Of a stretch of DNA of 64,000 nt, positions 1-9,923 are shown piece by piece. Both the position numbers and the translations under genes were made by a program. How positions within the stretch are numbered: position 1 is the first letter of the stretch; each line of letters starts with the position of its first letter. This DNA is from an uncultured Sphingorhabdus sp. (GTDB taxonomy: Bacteria > Pseudomonadota > Alphaproteobacteria > Sphingomonadales > Sphingomonadaceae), in contig CANMXN010000001.1 in NCBI GenBank assembly GCA_947501885.1, forward strand, positions 434,001 to 498,000, written 5' to 3'. A model generated the notes under the pieces. It saw only the letters and a program-made list of their open reading frames with translations, was not told where the DNA came from and made no database searches.

Positions 1-159
1 ACGGTCTCGAAACTTCTGTGTCTGACCCAATAATTCTTCATCAGAAAATACTTCAATATCTGATTCCAAATCATTTATTTTATTTACAATTTTCATCACC
101 GAGGTGACATAACGATCATTGGATGAACCGAAGAATTTTTTGGCCAGATTGCCTAACAT
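1..159 (-). CDS. secA: Protein translocase subunit SecA (N-terminal fragment)
   Basis: Only the first 53 codons lie in the window; the rest runs off the left edge. The start [16 protein letters not shown] and the following stretch with VNKIN and SDEELLGQT match the SecA N-terminus, which contacts SecYEG and begins the first nucleotide-binding domain. SecA is the cytoplasmic ATPase motor of Sec-dependent export. The ATG at 157-159 is preceded by AGGA at a suitable distance. It is divergent from argJ across 140 bp that should hold both promoters. The fragment is too short to check ATPase motifs, but the match is distinctive. Confidence 0.9.
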   Translation of the reverse strand, partial: MLGNLAKKFFGSSNDRYVTSVMKIVNKINDLESDIEVFSDEELLGQTQKFRDR

Positions 160-299
160 ATTATATTCCTAATAACTCTAACAGATAGTCATATGATGAA
201 TCTTCATTAATGACAAAATATAGATAAATACACTCGTGATGCGATGTAGGGTCGATAGACCAGATAGTCAATTGACGAACGCAACTGAATTGCTATCTG

Positions 300-1529
300 A
301 TGAATATGAAAATATCACCACTCGCCCCAAAATCATTTCCAATATTACCTGAAATTGATGGTGTTAAATGCCATGTAGCTAAAGCACATTATAAAGAGTG
401 GGATCGTTGCGATCTTACATATATCAATTTTTCACCAAATACTGCGGTTGCAGGTGTTCTTACTAAGAGCAAATGCGCATCACCAGAGGTTATGATGTGC
501 CGTAAGTATTTACAACATGGAACGGCTCGCGCTTTGATTGTAAATGCTGGAAACAGCAATGCTTTTACAGGTAACAAAGGCCAAGAAGCTGTTGATTATA
601 TTGTTAATCGTGTAAGTAAGCATATCAATTGTAATCCCAACGAGGTGTTTGTCAGCTCTACTGGCGTTATCGGCGTCCCCTTACCAATTGATAAAGCCGA
701 TCACGGGCTTAGCAAAGTCTTTGATGCTCCCGCCGCACATTGGCAAGACACAGCAGCAGCAATATGCACTACCGATACTTTTCCTAAAGGTACAAGCGCA
801 ACAGCGATAGTCGATGGCAAAAAAATCAACATAGTGGCTATCATTAAAGGATCAGGGATGATTGCCCCAGATATGGCGACTATGCTCGGCTATATTTTTA
901 CCGATGCCCTCATTGATGCAAAATTTCTGCAAGAAATGCTTGAGCGCGCCAATAACAATAGTTTTTCTTGCATCACTGTCGATAGCGATACTTCCACAAG
1001 CGATACGGTTTTGGCATTTGCTACAGGAAAAGTGCAAAACACCCCCCTTGCCTCATTTGATGATAGTGGAGCCGATGCTTTTTTCGCTGCTCTTAGCCAG
1101 GTCTGCACAGATATGGCGCATATGGTGGTTAAAGATGGTGAAGGCGCGAGCAAATTTATAGAGGTTAATGTAAACGGCGCCATAAGCGATGAGAGCGCAC
1201 ATATAATTGCTAAGTCTGTTGCAAATTCACCCTTGGTCAAAACCGCTATCGCAGGCGAAGATGCCAATTGGGGGCGCGTTGTAATGGCAGTGGGCAAAGC
1301 GGGCGAAACAGCGGAAAGAGATTTATTACAGATAGGATTTGGTAATTATATAGTGGCTAAAGACGGTGCTGCTATCGAAGGTTTTAATGAAACCCCAGTA
1401 ACCGAATATCTAAAAAGCGATCATATTGAAATTAATATTAATATCGGTCTTGGCGAGGGTATATCAACCGTTTGGACTTGTGATTTAACCCATGATTATA
1501 TCACAATAAATGCGGATTATCGTTCTTGA
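300..1529 (+). CDS. argJ: Bifunctional glutamate N-acetyltransferase / amino-acid acetyltransferase ArgJ
   Basis: 409 residues, the usual ArgJ length. The enzyme transfers the acetyl group of N-acetylornithine to glutamate in cyclic arginine synthesis, and in bifunctional forms also uses acetyl-CoA. The family precursor cuts itself before a threonine nucleophile; here the site is in GSGMIAPDMATMLGY, so Thr194 would become the first residue of the beta chain. The C-terminal part with GEDANWGRVVMAVGKAG is also typical. The start may be the ATG at 300 or a second in-frame ATG at 306; no strong Shine-Dalgarno separates them. The stop overlaps the next gene by four bases, so the two are probably co-transcribed. 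Confidence 0.95.
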   Translation: MNMKISPLAPKSFPILPEIDGVKCHVAKAHYKEWDRCDLTYINFSPNTAVAGVLTKSKCASPEVMMCRKYLQHGTARALIVNAGNSNAFTGNKGQEAVDYIVNRVSKHINCNPNEVFVSSTGVIGVPLPIDKADHGLSKVFDAPAAHWQDTAAAICTTDTFPKGTSATAIVDGKKINIVAIIKGSGMIAPDMATMLGYIFTDALIDAKFLQEMLERANNNSFSCITVDSDTSTSDTVLAFATGKVQNTPLASFDDSGADAFFAALSQVCTDMAHMVVKDGEGASKFIEVNVNGAISDESAHIIAKSVANSPLVKTAIAGEDANWGRVVMAVGKAGETAERDLLQIGFGNYIVAKDGAAIEGFNETPVTEYLKSDHIEININIGLGEGISTVWTCDLTHDYITINADYRS

Positions 1530-2332
1530 ACCCGATCATACACGATAAAGTTAGCGCGCTTCTTCACAAAGTATCACGTGATATTATCCTACCCCATTAC
1601 CGCTCATTAACAACAGAAGACATCAAGGAAAAATCACCTGGTGATCTCGTCACGATAGCGGATAAGTTAAGCGAACAAATATTGAGCGAGCATCTGGTGG
1701 ATATTCTCCCTCAAGCAAAGATTGTCGGCGAAGAAGCAGCATCAACGGATCCAGCAATTTTGAGTCATTTATCATCTGAACAATGCTGGATTATTGATCC
1801 CATTGATGGAACGGGAAATTATGCGCGCGGCGATGGTGCTTTTGGCGTAATCATCGCCCTAGCTGAAAATAATGAAACGGTTGCAGGCTGGATATATGAT
1901 CCCATCAAAGAGCGCCTGTGCCATGCCATTCGCGGCGGCGGTGCTTTCATAGATAATGAAGCCATATATACACCGACAGAAGCCAGCGAACTTCCTTTAG
2001 CGGCAATTGCAACGGGCTATATGAGCGATAAGAAACGCGAACAAACTCTTCAGAAAGCCGAAGGAAATTACCAGATAGTACCTATTCCAATGTGTGCAGC
2101 CGAACAATATCCGCTCCTCGCTCTAGGACAGCACCATATATCAATCTTTGAACGCACGCTTGCTTGGGATCATGCCGCTGGTATATTATTTTTAAACGAA
2201 GCTGGCGGTAAAGCCGCCCGTTGGGACGGCAGCGCTTATCACCCAGCGGATAAAGAAAGCGGCCTGCTCGGTGCTAGCAGTCCCCAATTATGGGATGCTG
2301 CCGCCGAACATTTCGCCGCCATCCATCAATAA
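1526..2332 (+). CDS. Inositol monophosphatase family phosphatase
   Basis: 268 residues of the Mg2+-dependent, Li+-sensitive phosphatase family (inositol monophosphatase, histidinol-phosphatase, CysQ-like). The metal-binding motifs are GEE at residues 68-70, DPIDGTGN at 91-98 and WDHAAG near residue 212. The substrate cannot be read from sequence. The start is a TTG within the TTGA overlap with the argJ stop; no in-frame ATG occurs until well inside the fold, so TTG initiation by translational coupling is the best reading. It converges on trxA with only nine bases between the stops. Confidence 0.85.
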   Translation: MNPIIHDKVSALLHKVSRDIILPHYRSLTTEDIKEKSPGDLVTIADKLSEQILSEHLVDILPQAKIVGEEAASTDPAILSHLSSEQCWIIDPIDGTGNYARGDGAFGVIIALAENNETVAGWIYDPIKERLCHAIRGGGAFIDNEAIYTPTEASELPLAAIATGYMSDKKREQTLQKAEGNYQIVPIPMCAAEQYPLLALGQHHISIFERTLAWDHAAGILFLNEAGGKAARWDGSAYHPADKESGLLGASSPQLWDAAAEHFAAIHQ

Positions 2333-2341
2333 AGATATAAC

Positions 2342-2662
2342 TTAAAGCCGACCTTCTAACCACTCTTTGAGAGCAGCTTTGGGCGCTGCACCAATTTTGG
2401 TTTCGACCGCTTCGCCATTTTTGAACAAAATCATAGTCGGAATACTGCGCACGCCGAATTTACCAGGTGTTTCAGGATGATCGTCAATATTGATTTTAGC
2501 AATTGTGATTTGCTCACCCAATTCATCGCTAATCTCTTCCAAAGCAGGGCCTATCATTTTACAAGGTCCGCACCATTCAGCCCAAAAATCTACCAAGACA
2601 GGTTTATCTGATTGTAATACTTGGGCCTCAAATTCACTGTCACTTACTGCAATTGTCGCCAT
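2342..2662 (-). CDS. trxA: Thioredoxin
   Basis: 106 residues, standard for thioredoxin 1. It contains the redox motif WCGPC, followed by K, and the cis-proline loop in SIPTMILFKNG. It is the cytoplasmic disulfide reductant for ribonucleotide reductase, peroxiredoxins and others. It lies downstream of addA on the same strand, 76 bp away, an arrangement I associate with alphaproteobacteria. The ATG is clear and is preceded by an AAGGAAT Shine-Dalgarno sequence. Nothing is unusual. Confidence 0.96.
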   Translation of the reverse strand: MATIAVSDSEFEAQVLQSDKPVLVDFWAEWCGPCKMIGPALEEISDELGEQITIAKINIDDHPETPGKFGVRSIPTMILFKNGEAVETKIGAAPKAALKEWLEGRL

Positions 2663-2738
2663 ATATAATTCCTTTGTTTCTTTGATAATGATTTAAGCAC
2701 AAGCCCAAAGTTTGCAAGGGGTATTGGATATAGAATAT

Positions 2739-5700
2739 CTATAAAGGTGAAGAGATGTTATTTTCTGGTCTATATGCGGCTATATCTTCGTCATCCAACA
2801 TCATAAGTTTGGGACCACTCGTATACAGCAAAGCTGTTTTAATATCTTTATCAGGAAATATAGTTTTCAAAGCCGCTGCATAATGCGCCATCTGCCGCAG
2901 ATATGCCTTTGGTATATTGGTAGTTTCATTCGGTATTTTTGATCCTGTTTTAAAATCTATCGCAATGATTGCATCATCCATAATCACCAAATGATCGATG
3001 CGGCCATTGATAACTACTTCCCCCACAACAGCGGCAATAGGCACTTCGCTACGGCTATTGCTACCAAAAAGATGCTCGTAACGGGGGTTCACCATAATAT
3101 GCACGACAGGATCAATAATATCGCGCTCTGTCCATGATGCTTCTATATGCTGACGATCAAACCATTGCTGCGCATAATCACGCAATTGCTCGCCATTTTT
3201 ATGCGCCAAAAACTCGAATAAATTATGGATTAAATTACCGCGTTCCGCCAGTTTTTGAATATTATCAGTGATAGGAATTGTCGGTGCATCATCCTCAATA
3301 ATGCGGCTCGGTGCAAGCGGCTTGGGCGGACGGCTTTCTTCGGGAGCTGTTTCAAATAACCACTCAATGTCTGACACTTTGCTATCTTTATTAGCACTGG
3401 CTTCTAATGCTACATTATTTTGAACCGCTTGTTCAGCTCCACGATAATGCATGGACTTTCCCCATATAGGATCATTTTGCCATTCGCTGCCTAGCTTCAT
3501 CATAGCGCTCTCTATTGGATGATACCAACTGCGCTCATTCGGAATACCATCTTTTGTACCCTTGCCTACGCTACCTGCAAGAATAAGCTGCTCTTCGGAA
3601 CGCGTTAGAGCTACATAAAGCAGGCGATTATGCTCTTCTCGTTCGCGCAATTCCTTTGCATTCCACGCCTCTTGAACACGGCCAATGCGGCTCGCGCTAT
3701 CCAACGATGGCATTGGTAATTTGACATCTCCATCCAAATCTATCTCAAAGCTCTTATCGGGACTTTTGTCAGGGTCCACACAAATATCCGCCAATATCAC
3801 AACGGGCGCTTGCAAGCCTTTGGAGCCATGCACCGTCATCACTCGTACTTCATCATATTCGCTACTATTTTCACGTTTAATTTCGACGTCACCGCGAATG
3901 AGCCAATCCAAAAACCCTTGTAATGATTGTCCTTGTTCTCGGCTATATTGCAAAGCTGTATTGAGCAATTCATTAATCGCCACCTCAGCTTCAAAGCCCA
4001 ATCTGCCATAGAGTTTTTTGCGGCCTTGCAACGGACCTGACAATATTTGTTCCAAAAATTGATAGGGCGACCCATAATCAGCCATATCGAGCAGAGATTT
4101 TAAACCCACAATCTCTGATGCTAAATCATCATGCCGCCGAATATGTTGCCAAAGGCTGGTTTTTTGCGTGCGGTAGCCATATTGCAACAATGCATCATGA
4201 TCCAACCCAATAAGCGGCGATGTTAATAATGTCGCTAAATTCAAATCATCTTCTGGTTGCAAAACAAATCTAATGGCAGAGAGCAAATCTTGCACCGCCA
4301 GAGGTTTGGACAAAAATAATCTATCTAAACCAGCAACTGGTATTTTTTTTGCGTGCAACCTTGCGACAATTAAAGAGGCCAAATCGCCGCGCTTTTTGAG
4401 CAAGATCATTATATCAGATGGTTTTAAGGGTTGTTTTGTCGTGCTTAATATTGGCTTTTCTCTCAGCCAAAGCGCTATTTGCTCAGCCAATTTATCGGCC
4501 AGAACACGCTTTTCTTCTGACAGCCATTTCTCATCATCATCATTATCATCTTCACCAGAATGCGCCACCACAGGTGCTAATAGGCTAATCTGTCCAATAT
4601 CCTCTTTATCACCAAAATGGTCTTCGATATGTTCAGATAGACCAAAAGCTTCATGGCCTTGATCCTTAATAACGACATTAACAAAATCCAAAACAGGTTT
4701 GGTTGATCGGAAACTTTGCGACAAAATCAAACTGGTAAGGTTAAGATCAGCATCCTCTAACTTGCGCATAAAATCATGGCGGGCCTGTTCATAATTTTGC
4801 GGACTAGTGCCTTGGAAACCAAAAATAGCTTGTTTGAAATCACCCACTGTAAATATAGTGCGAAGCTTGTCATCATGCGCTGCCTTGCCACTATAAAAAT
4901 CATCGCTCATCGCTTTGATGATTTCCCATTGCGATTGGTTGGTATCCTGTGCTTCATCGATTAAAATATGATCAATACGTTGATCGAGCTTGTATCGTAT
5001 CCAATCGGCCATATCAGCGCCTTTGAGCAGTGCTGCTGATTTGCGGATCAAATCATCATAATCCACCAAGGCTTGCTGTTCTTTAAGCTGCTGATAATGA
5101 TAGCTATATTTTTTACCAAGCGTGAAATTCATATACAATCTTTGGGCAAGATCATAGAGCTTAATCTGCTCAATAAGGTTCAAGCTCCAATCAAATAAGG
5201 GTTGGATCAGATCAAAATATTCTTCTTTCGGTCTCGGGCCTGATTGCGCCAGAGTGTTGGTTTTGGTGCTCCAACAATGGTGAATATCATGAATATGCAC
5301 ACCCCGCTTTTCAGGAGATAGCGATAACCACTGACCGATTGCATCGGCTCGGCCAAGGCCCGTTTTCGTACCCCATTGCGCATTAAGCGCTGCACAATGT
5401 TTGATAGCATCAAGCGGTATAGTATCATCATCACACATTTTCAAAAGATAGGCAGATATATCTTCATCTATATCGCAGCCCACCAAGCGCTTTGCCAATA
5501 TCTCACCGCCCGCACCATCAATCCAGAGCGCCATAGCATCGGGCGCACAGGCGCATCTCTGCAAAAATTTGCGAGCGCCATCTTCGCCATGCGCAAGGCT
5601 GAGCGCATCTAAGGCAGCGATAAAATCTGCATCATCTTGGTTTTCTTCGCACATGATATGCAATGCATCACGGTATAATATAGCTTGCTCGCGTTCTTCG

Positions 5701-6146
5701 ATGGCGCGAAACCCTGTTTTTAACGATGCTTCCCCTGGGAAAGATGTTAGCAATGTCTGGCAAAAACTATGGATTGTCATAACGCGCAATCCGCCGCCAG
5801 GGGCATCAAGCAAAGAGGCGAACAATTGGCGCGCCCTATGAAGCGATTCAGGACTATTATCAGCTCCAATAGAATCCAATTCCAGTGCCAAGCGGGTGTT
5901 TTTCATCCGCACCCAAGAGGCTAGCCTTTTGTTGATACGGTTGGCCATTTCCGCTGCACCAGCCTTGGTAAAGGTGATGCATAATATTTCCTCGGGCTTA
6001 ATATCTTTTTCGAGCAACAAACGCAGTACGCGGGCCGATAATACTTGTGTTTTACCCGTACCCGCAGCCGCACTAAGCCAAATATGCTCAGATGGCTCAA
6101 CGGCACTCATTTGCGGAGCTGTTAAACGGTGGATAATATCGCTCAT
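2739..6146 (-). CDS. addA: Double-strand break repair helicase-nuclease subunit AddA
   Basis: 1135 residues, a UvrD/Rep-type superfamily 1A helicase with a C-terminal RecB-like nuclease. Walker A is AAAGTGKT at residues 26-33 and motif II is DEAQDT near residue 397. A late helicase motif appears as VMTVHGSKGLQAPVV. The nuclease shows GRIDHLVI and AIDFKTG near the C-terminus, matching the PD-(D/E)XK pattern. With AddB it resects broken DNA ends for RecA. It overlaps addB by four bases (ATGA), so translation is coupled. Confidence 0.94.
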   Translation of the reverse strand: MSDIIHRLTAPQMSAVEPSEHIWLSAAAGTGKTQVLSARVLRLLLEKDIKPEEILCITFTKAGAAEMANRINKRLASWVRMKNTRLALELDSIGADNSPESLHRARQLFASLLDAPGGGLRVMTIHSFCQTLLTSFPGEASLKTGFRAIEEREQAILYRDALHIMCEENQDDADFIAALDALSLAHGEDGARKFLQRCACAPDAMALWIDGAGGEILAKRLVGCDIDEDISAYLLKMCDDDTIPLDAIKHCAALNAQWGTKTGLGRADAIGQWLSLSPEKRGVHIHDIHHCWSTKTNTLAQSGPRPKEEYFDLIQPLFDWSLNLIEQIKLYDLAQRLYMNFTLGKKYSYHYQQLKEQQALVDYDDLIRKSAALLKGADMADWIRYKLDQRIDHILIDEAQDTNQSQWEIIKAMSDDFYSGKAAHDDKLRTIFTVGDFKQAIFGFQGTSPQNYEQARHDFMRKLEDADLNLTSLILSQSFRSTKPVLDFVNVVIKDQGHEAFGLSEHIEDHFGDKEDIGQISLLAPVVAHSGEDDNDDDEKWLSEEKRVLADKLAEQIALWLREKPILSTTKQPLKPSDIMILLKKRGDLASLIVARLHAKKIPVAGLDRLFLSKPLAVQDLLSAIRFVLQPEDDLNLATLLTSPLIGLDHDALLQYGYRTQKTSLWQHIRRHDDLASEIVGLKSLLDMADYGSPYQFLEQILSGPLQGRKKLYGRLGFEAEVAINELLNTALQYSREQGQSLQGFLDWLIRGDVEIKRENSSEYDEVRVMTVHGSKGLQAPVVILADICVDPDKSPDKSFEIDLDGDVKLPMPSLDSASRIGRVQEAWNAKELREREEHNRLLYVALTRSEEQLILAGSVGKGTKDGIPNERSWYHPIESAMMKLGSEWQNDPIWGKSMHYRGAEQAVQNNVALEASANKDSKVSDIEWLFETAPEESRPPKPLAPSRIIEDDAPTIPITDNIQKLAERGNLIHNLFEFLAHKNGEQLRDYAQQWFDRQHIEASWTERDIIDPVVHIMVNPRYEHLFGSNSRSEVPIAAVVGEVVINGRIDHLVIMDDAIIAIDFKTGSKIPNETTNIPKAYLRQMAHYAAALKTIFPDKDIKTALLYTSGPKLMMLDDEDIAAYRPENNISSPL

Positions 6147-9100
6147 ATATCCTCACCAATATTATTATCGGTTTCACCATTGGCGATGCGACCATACCAT
6201 TCCATCAGACGAGAGAGATGCGCATAATCATTATAGGGCGCATATTCAGGATGCCGCTGCGCTTCAAAAGGTGCATCACCTAATATATAGCTGCGTATGG
6301 CTTCTGCACTATGTTCATGGCTAAGCGCTACCATATCCTCTGTTGCAATATGGGTGAGCGCTTTTTTCTCGCTTAGCTCGTCCAGAGTGGCAGGCCAAAT
6401 TTTGCCAAAGCTTTTATCTTTTGAATTTTTCTGAAATGTCCAATATTCAAAAGCACCGCATGTTCCTGTGATCTTTTGCTCATCCATGCCAGAAAAAGCT
6501 TCTTTCTCGGCCAATAAGCCCAAAAGTCCAAGTTGCAGAGCAAAGCCCGACTTAATTTGCTTGAGCGAGGGATGTCCGCCTGATTTATAATCAATAATAG
6601 CGAGCCTTCCATCGGCAAGCCTATCAATCCTATCAGCCATCCCTTTAATAGTGATACCCTCAATGTCATAGGTACCGCTTGCCTCTACTGCCAATATCTT
6701 ACGTTTATCTTGATCAATCAAGCTTTGGCTCTGCTGCGCTATCCAATGAATTTGCTCTAATAACCTGGGTTGCCAAAACATACGTTCGGTTGGGTGCAAT
6801 GCATCATCATTGAGCAATGCTTCGGCTCGTGCCATCAATTTTTCAGGGTTAAGATGATCTTCTGACACCCATTTTTCCAATATATTATGGATCATAGTGC
6901 CACGCCACGCTGCTGATGCTTCGCCGTCAATCTCATCCAATTTTCCAAAGCCCATGATTTTACTGGCATAAAAAGCGAAAGGATCAGCCTTAATTTTATC
7001 CATATCCGTGACATTTAATCGAATATGACGCTGTTTTTTATTGGGCTTTGGCATTGGCGGCACAGCAGGTTTAATGTGCTGGGGCTTATCAATGGCATCA
7101 ACCCATTGCGCAATATCATCATCATATTTTAATTTATCGCCTGCGAAAGCAATAAGTCTGAGCATAAAGCGCGAGGTTACAGCAGGACCACCGCTATCAC
7201 GTTCACTGCGGCTTAGAACCACTTCTTTCGCGCCAATCGCTTCAGCCAAATCATGCGCAGAAAGGCCAATATTACGTTCCAAAGAAGGCAGTGCAAGATC
7301 ACGTCTTATACCAGGAGCAAGCCACGGATCTGGTGATGGTTTCTGCGGCCAAGATCCCTCATTTAGGCCCGCACAAATAATCATATCGCTACGCTGCAAA
7401 CGCGCCTCTAATAATCCATAAATAGCAACGCGCGGGTGATTCCCATAAGGTGAACGAACTGCTATACCATCCATTAAATTGCGCAAAAATTGCGGAAATA
7501 TTACAATATCTAATGCGCTTGGGCCTTGTTCAATATAAGATAAGGTTTCGGTATAAAAATCGCTTAATGAGCGACCCGCATCCCCTTTCCAAATCTCTTC
7601 ACCGCACAGAAAATCAGCAATATACCGCATCTGCATCAATATTTCATTGCTACTATTTATCGATACTATTGTTTCAAAACAATTTCTAATCTCTTGCCAC
7701 CAGATTAACAGTTCATCATATTTTGCCTGTTTCTCCTCGTTATAATGGCCACGTCTTTTTAAATGAGAAAGCATATTTTGGATTGATTTTTCAACAATAT
7801 TTAAACCTTGTCCTGCACGCGGCCCGCGCAAAACCAGATCCAATGAGCGGATTTTTTCTAACCAAGCCAGACGCTCCTCACCTTTTCGTACAAGAGGATG
7901 TTTCAGCACTTTTAGCAGATCAATCGGTGCAAAACCATTGGCGCACATTTCCGCAATCAAAAGAAACAAACTGCCAGATGGCGTGTCTTGCAATGCAATG
8001 CCCGCGCTATCATCTGCTTTAATGTTCCAGCGCAAAAGATGCGCCGATATACGCCGTGCAAGTTCACGATCTGGCGTAACAATTGCGATACGTTTAGATG
8101 CCATTTCAAGGTTCTTCCGAACCAAAATAGCAACGGCTTGCGCTTCTGCTGCACTATCTGGCGCAGTCATCACTTTTAAATGCTTAAAGTCAGCCGTATT
8201 AACCTCTATGCTTTGCCACTGCGCCGTCTGTTTAGCAGGCGCAAATATGTGGCTTACTAATTGATCCTTACGATCGGATATTTTGGTTGTTTTGCTGCCA
8301 CCTAATGGCGTGACTTCAGATCGATCAAAGCCCATTTTGTCGAGCAATAATTTAAGATGAAATTGCGGATGGCTCTCTAAAGATGGAGCTGCTCGTATAA
8401 CCCCTTCTTGTTTTTCATGCGGTCCCAAGCCTTGCCAAACATCCTCTGCCATCATCTGGTCAATATGAGGAAGGACAATCATACCATTTTGGCATCTTGC
8501 AATATGTCTTAAAAGATAAGCAATCGCTGGAGCTGCTGTTGTAATACCAATAGCCGCTACAAAAGGATGGTGCGATAATTGATCCAAATTATTGACCATA
8601 TTTCGGATCAGCGCATTACGGCGTAATACCATGGTTGATAATTTTAGGGCTAATAGTTTTTGACGATATTGGGAATATACGGCTTCAAACAATGCATATG
8701 ATTTCTGCCAATGTTCGGCCATTTCTGCTTTCGATGGCAAGTCTTCAAAGCGTGAAAAATCAATCTCTTCAACATCCAATTGATCCAGAGCATTAGACAA
8801 TTCCATGGCCAATTTTACGCTATGCGCGCTATCAATGTCGGACTTCATAATTTGCGTATGATACTGTTCAATCAACTTAGCCAAGATCATGGTCCGGCAC
8901 ATCGGGTTGATGGCTGGCAATATTCCTTCTTGATCAAATTGATCGATAAAAATGCCGCTTTTTTCATGCAAGTCTAAATCACCAATGGTCACCATACGCG
9001 GCAGTAATAGGCCTTTTCCAGCGTGCCGTATAAAAGCCTCTTCAATCGCGTTGACTGCACGGTTATTGGGTAATAATATTAAACCATCAGCTAAAGATAA

Positions 9101-9202
9101 TGGACCTCGTCCATATTGAGATATAAAATACGCCGCCACACTATCGGCAAAACCCTGATGGGATGAAACCGAATATAGAGCAGGCCGCGTTATATTATTC
9201 AT
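6143..9202 (-). CDS. addB: Double-strand break repair protein AddB
   Basis: 1019 residues, the partner of AddA. The C-terminal nuclease is recognisable: GTMIHNILEKW, then LAIIDYKSGG near residue 870 and a QLGLL helix as in RecB-type nucleases. I see no P-loop in the N-terminal 60 residues, so the helicase half looks inactive; I see only one Cys beside the nuclease core, so the iron-sulfur cluster of the Bacillus protein is probably absent. It overlaps the end of the upstream nucleotidyltransferase gene by eight bases and addA by four. Confidence 0.92.
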   Translation of the reverse strand: MNNITRPALYSVSSHQGFADSVAAYFISQYGRGPLSLADGLILLPNNRAVNAIEEAFIRHAGKGLLLPRMVTIGDLDLHEKSGIFIDQFDQEGILPAINPMCRTMILAKLIEQYHTQIMKSDIDSAHSVKLAMELSNALDQLDVEEIDFSRFEDLPSKAEMAEHWQKSYALFEAVYSQYRQKLLALKLSTMVLRRNALIRNMVNNLDQLSHHPFVAAIGITTAAPAIAYLLRHIARCQNGMIVLPHIDQMMAEDVWQGLGPHEKQEGVIRAAPSLESHPQFHLKLLLDKMGFDRSEVTPLGGSKTTKISDRKDQLVSHIFAPAKQTAQWQSIEVNTADFKHLKVMTAPDSAAEAQAVAILVRKNLEMASKRIAIVTPDRELARRISAHLLRWNIKADDSAGIALQDTPSGSLFLLIAEMCANGFAPIDLLKVLKHPLVRKGEERLAWLEKIRSLDLVLRGPRAGQGLNIVEKSIQNMLSHLKRRGHYNEEKQAKYDELLIWWQEIRNCFETIVSINSSNEILMQMRYIADFLCGEEIWKGDAGRSLSDFYTETLSYIEQGPSALDIVIFPQFLRNLMDGIAVRSPYGNHPRVAIYGLLEARLQRSDMIICAGLNEGSWPQKPSPDPWLAPGIRRDLALPSLERNIGLSAHDLAEAIGAKEVVLSRSERDSGGPAVTSRFMLRLIAFAGDKLKYDDDIAQWVDAIDKPQHIKPAVPPMPKPNKKQRHIRLNVTDMDKIKADPFAFYASKIMGFGKLDEIDGEASAAWRGTMIHNILEKWVSEDHLNPEKLMARAEALLNDDALHPTERMFWQPRLLEQIHWIAQQSQSLIDQDKRKILAVEASGTYDIEGITIKGMADRIDRLADGRLAIIDYKSGGHPSLKQIKSGFALQLGLLGLLAEKEAFSGMDEQKITGTCGAFEYWTFQKNSKDKSFGKIWPATLDELSEKKALTHIATEDMVALSHEHSAEAIRSYILGDAPFEAQRHPEYAPYNDYAHLSRLMEWYGRIANGETDNNIGEDI

Positions 9203-9923
9203 ATACCAATATTTCTTTTTCCAATTCTTCTTCTGCTATAGGAATGGCTGTTGGTGATCCAATATCAAACCATTTTGCATCATGCACTGCTCCAAATAAT
9301 CGCCCTTCCCCAATGGCCCTATCCCAAAATATATTGGTAGAAAAAGCACCAATTGGTGGATCACGCAGTAATCTGTGCGAGACAATTTGGATACCTGTAT
9401 ACACATAAGGCGCACTTTCTCTATCACCGCGCCTAATGATAGCATCATTTTCATCCAAGTAAAAATCACCTACCCCATTATGGCAATAGGCCTGCGGCTT
9501 AGGGACCAGCAATAATAGAGCGTCCATGCGCTTATCATCCCATCGATCAGCAAGTTTTAAAATTGCATTATCATCACCATTCGTCCAAATATTATCACTA
9601 TTCATGCACAGAAATGGTTGTGAACCAAGATAGGGCTGCGCTTTAACAAGGCCGCCTCCAGTCTCAAGCAATATATCACGTTCATCAGAAATTTGAATGC
9701 TCTCAAAGCCTTGCACACCGCGCATATGGCTCTCAATCATTTCTGGACGATAATGAACATTAGTCACAATATGGCGTACTGATGCATCGCGCAGATGATC
9801 CAAACAATGGTCGAGCAGAGCCTTCCCAGCAACCTGCACCAATGGTTTTGGCTTATCATTAGTAAGCGGACGCATGCGTGTACCCAAGCCCGCCGCCATA
9901 ATCATAGCATGATCAACTTTCAT
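9195..9923 (-). CDS. murU: MurU-like N-acetylmuramate-1-phosphate uridylyltransferase
   Basis: 242 residues, sugar-phosphate nucleotidyltransferase fold. The N-terminus has the signature AMIMAAGLGTRMRPLT followed by KPKPLVQVAGKALLDH, and FLCMNSDNIW supplies the metal-binding region. Next to amgK the likely job is UMP transfer to MurNAc-1-phosphate, giving UDP-MurNAc in the recycling route that bypasses MurA and fosfomycin. I start it at the ATG of MKVDHAM because GAGGG lies just upstream; 17 more residues could be read from further upstream but would extend deep into amgK. The overlap with amgK is then 11 bases. Confidence 0.85.
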   Translation of the reverse strand: MKVDHAMIMAAGLGTRMRPLTNDKPKPLVQVAGKALLDHCLDHLRDASVRHIVTNVHYRPEMIESHMRGVQGFESIQISDERDILLETGGGLVKAQPYLGSQPFLCMNSDNIWTNGDDNAILKLADRWDDKRMDALLLLVPKPQAYCHNGVGDFYLDENDAIIRRGDRESAPYVYTGIQIVSHRLLRDPPIGAFSTNIFWDRAIGEGRLFGAVHDAKWFDIGSPTAIPIAEEELEKEILVYE

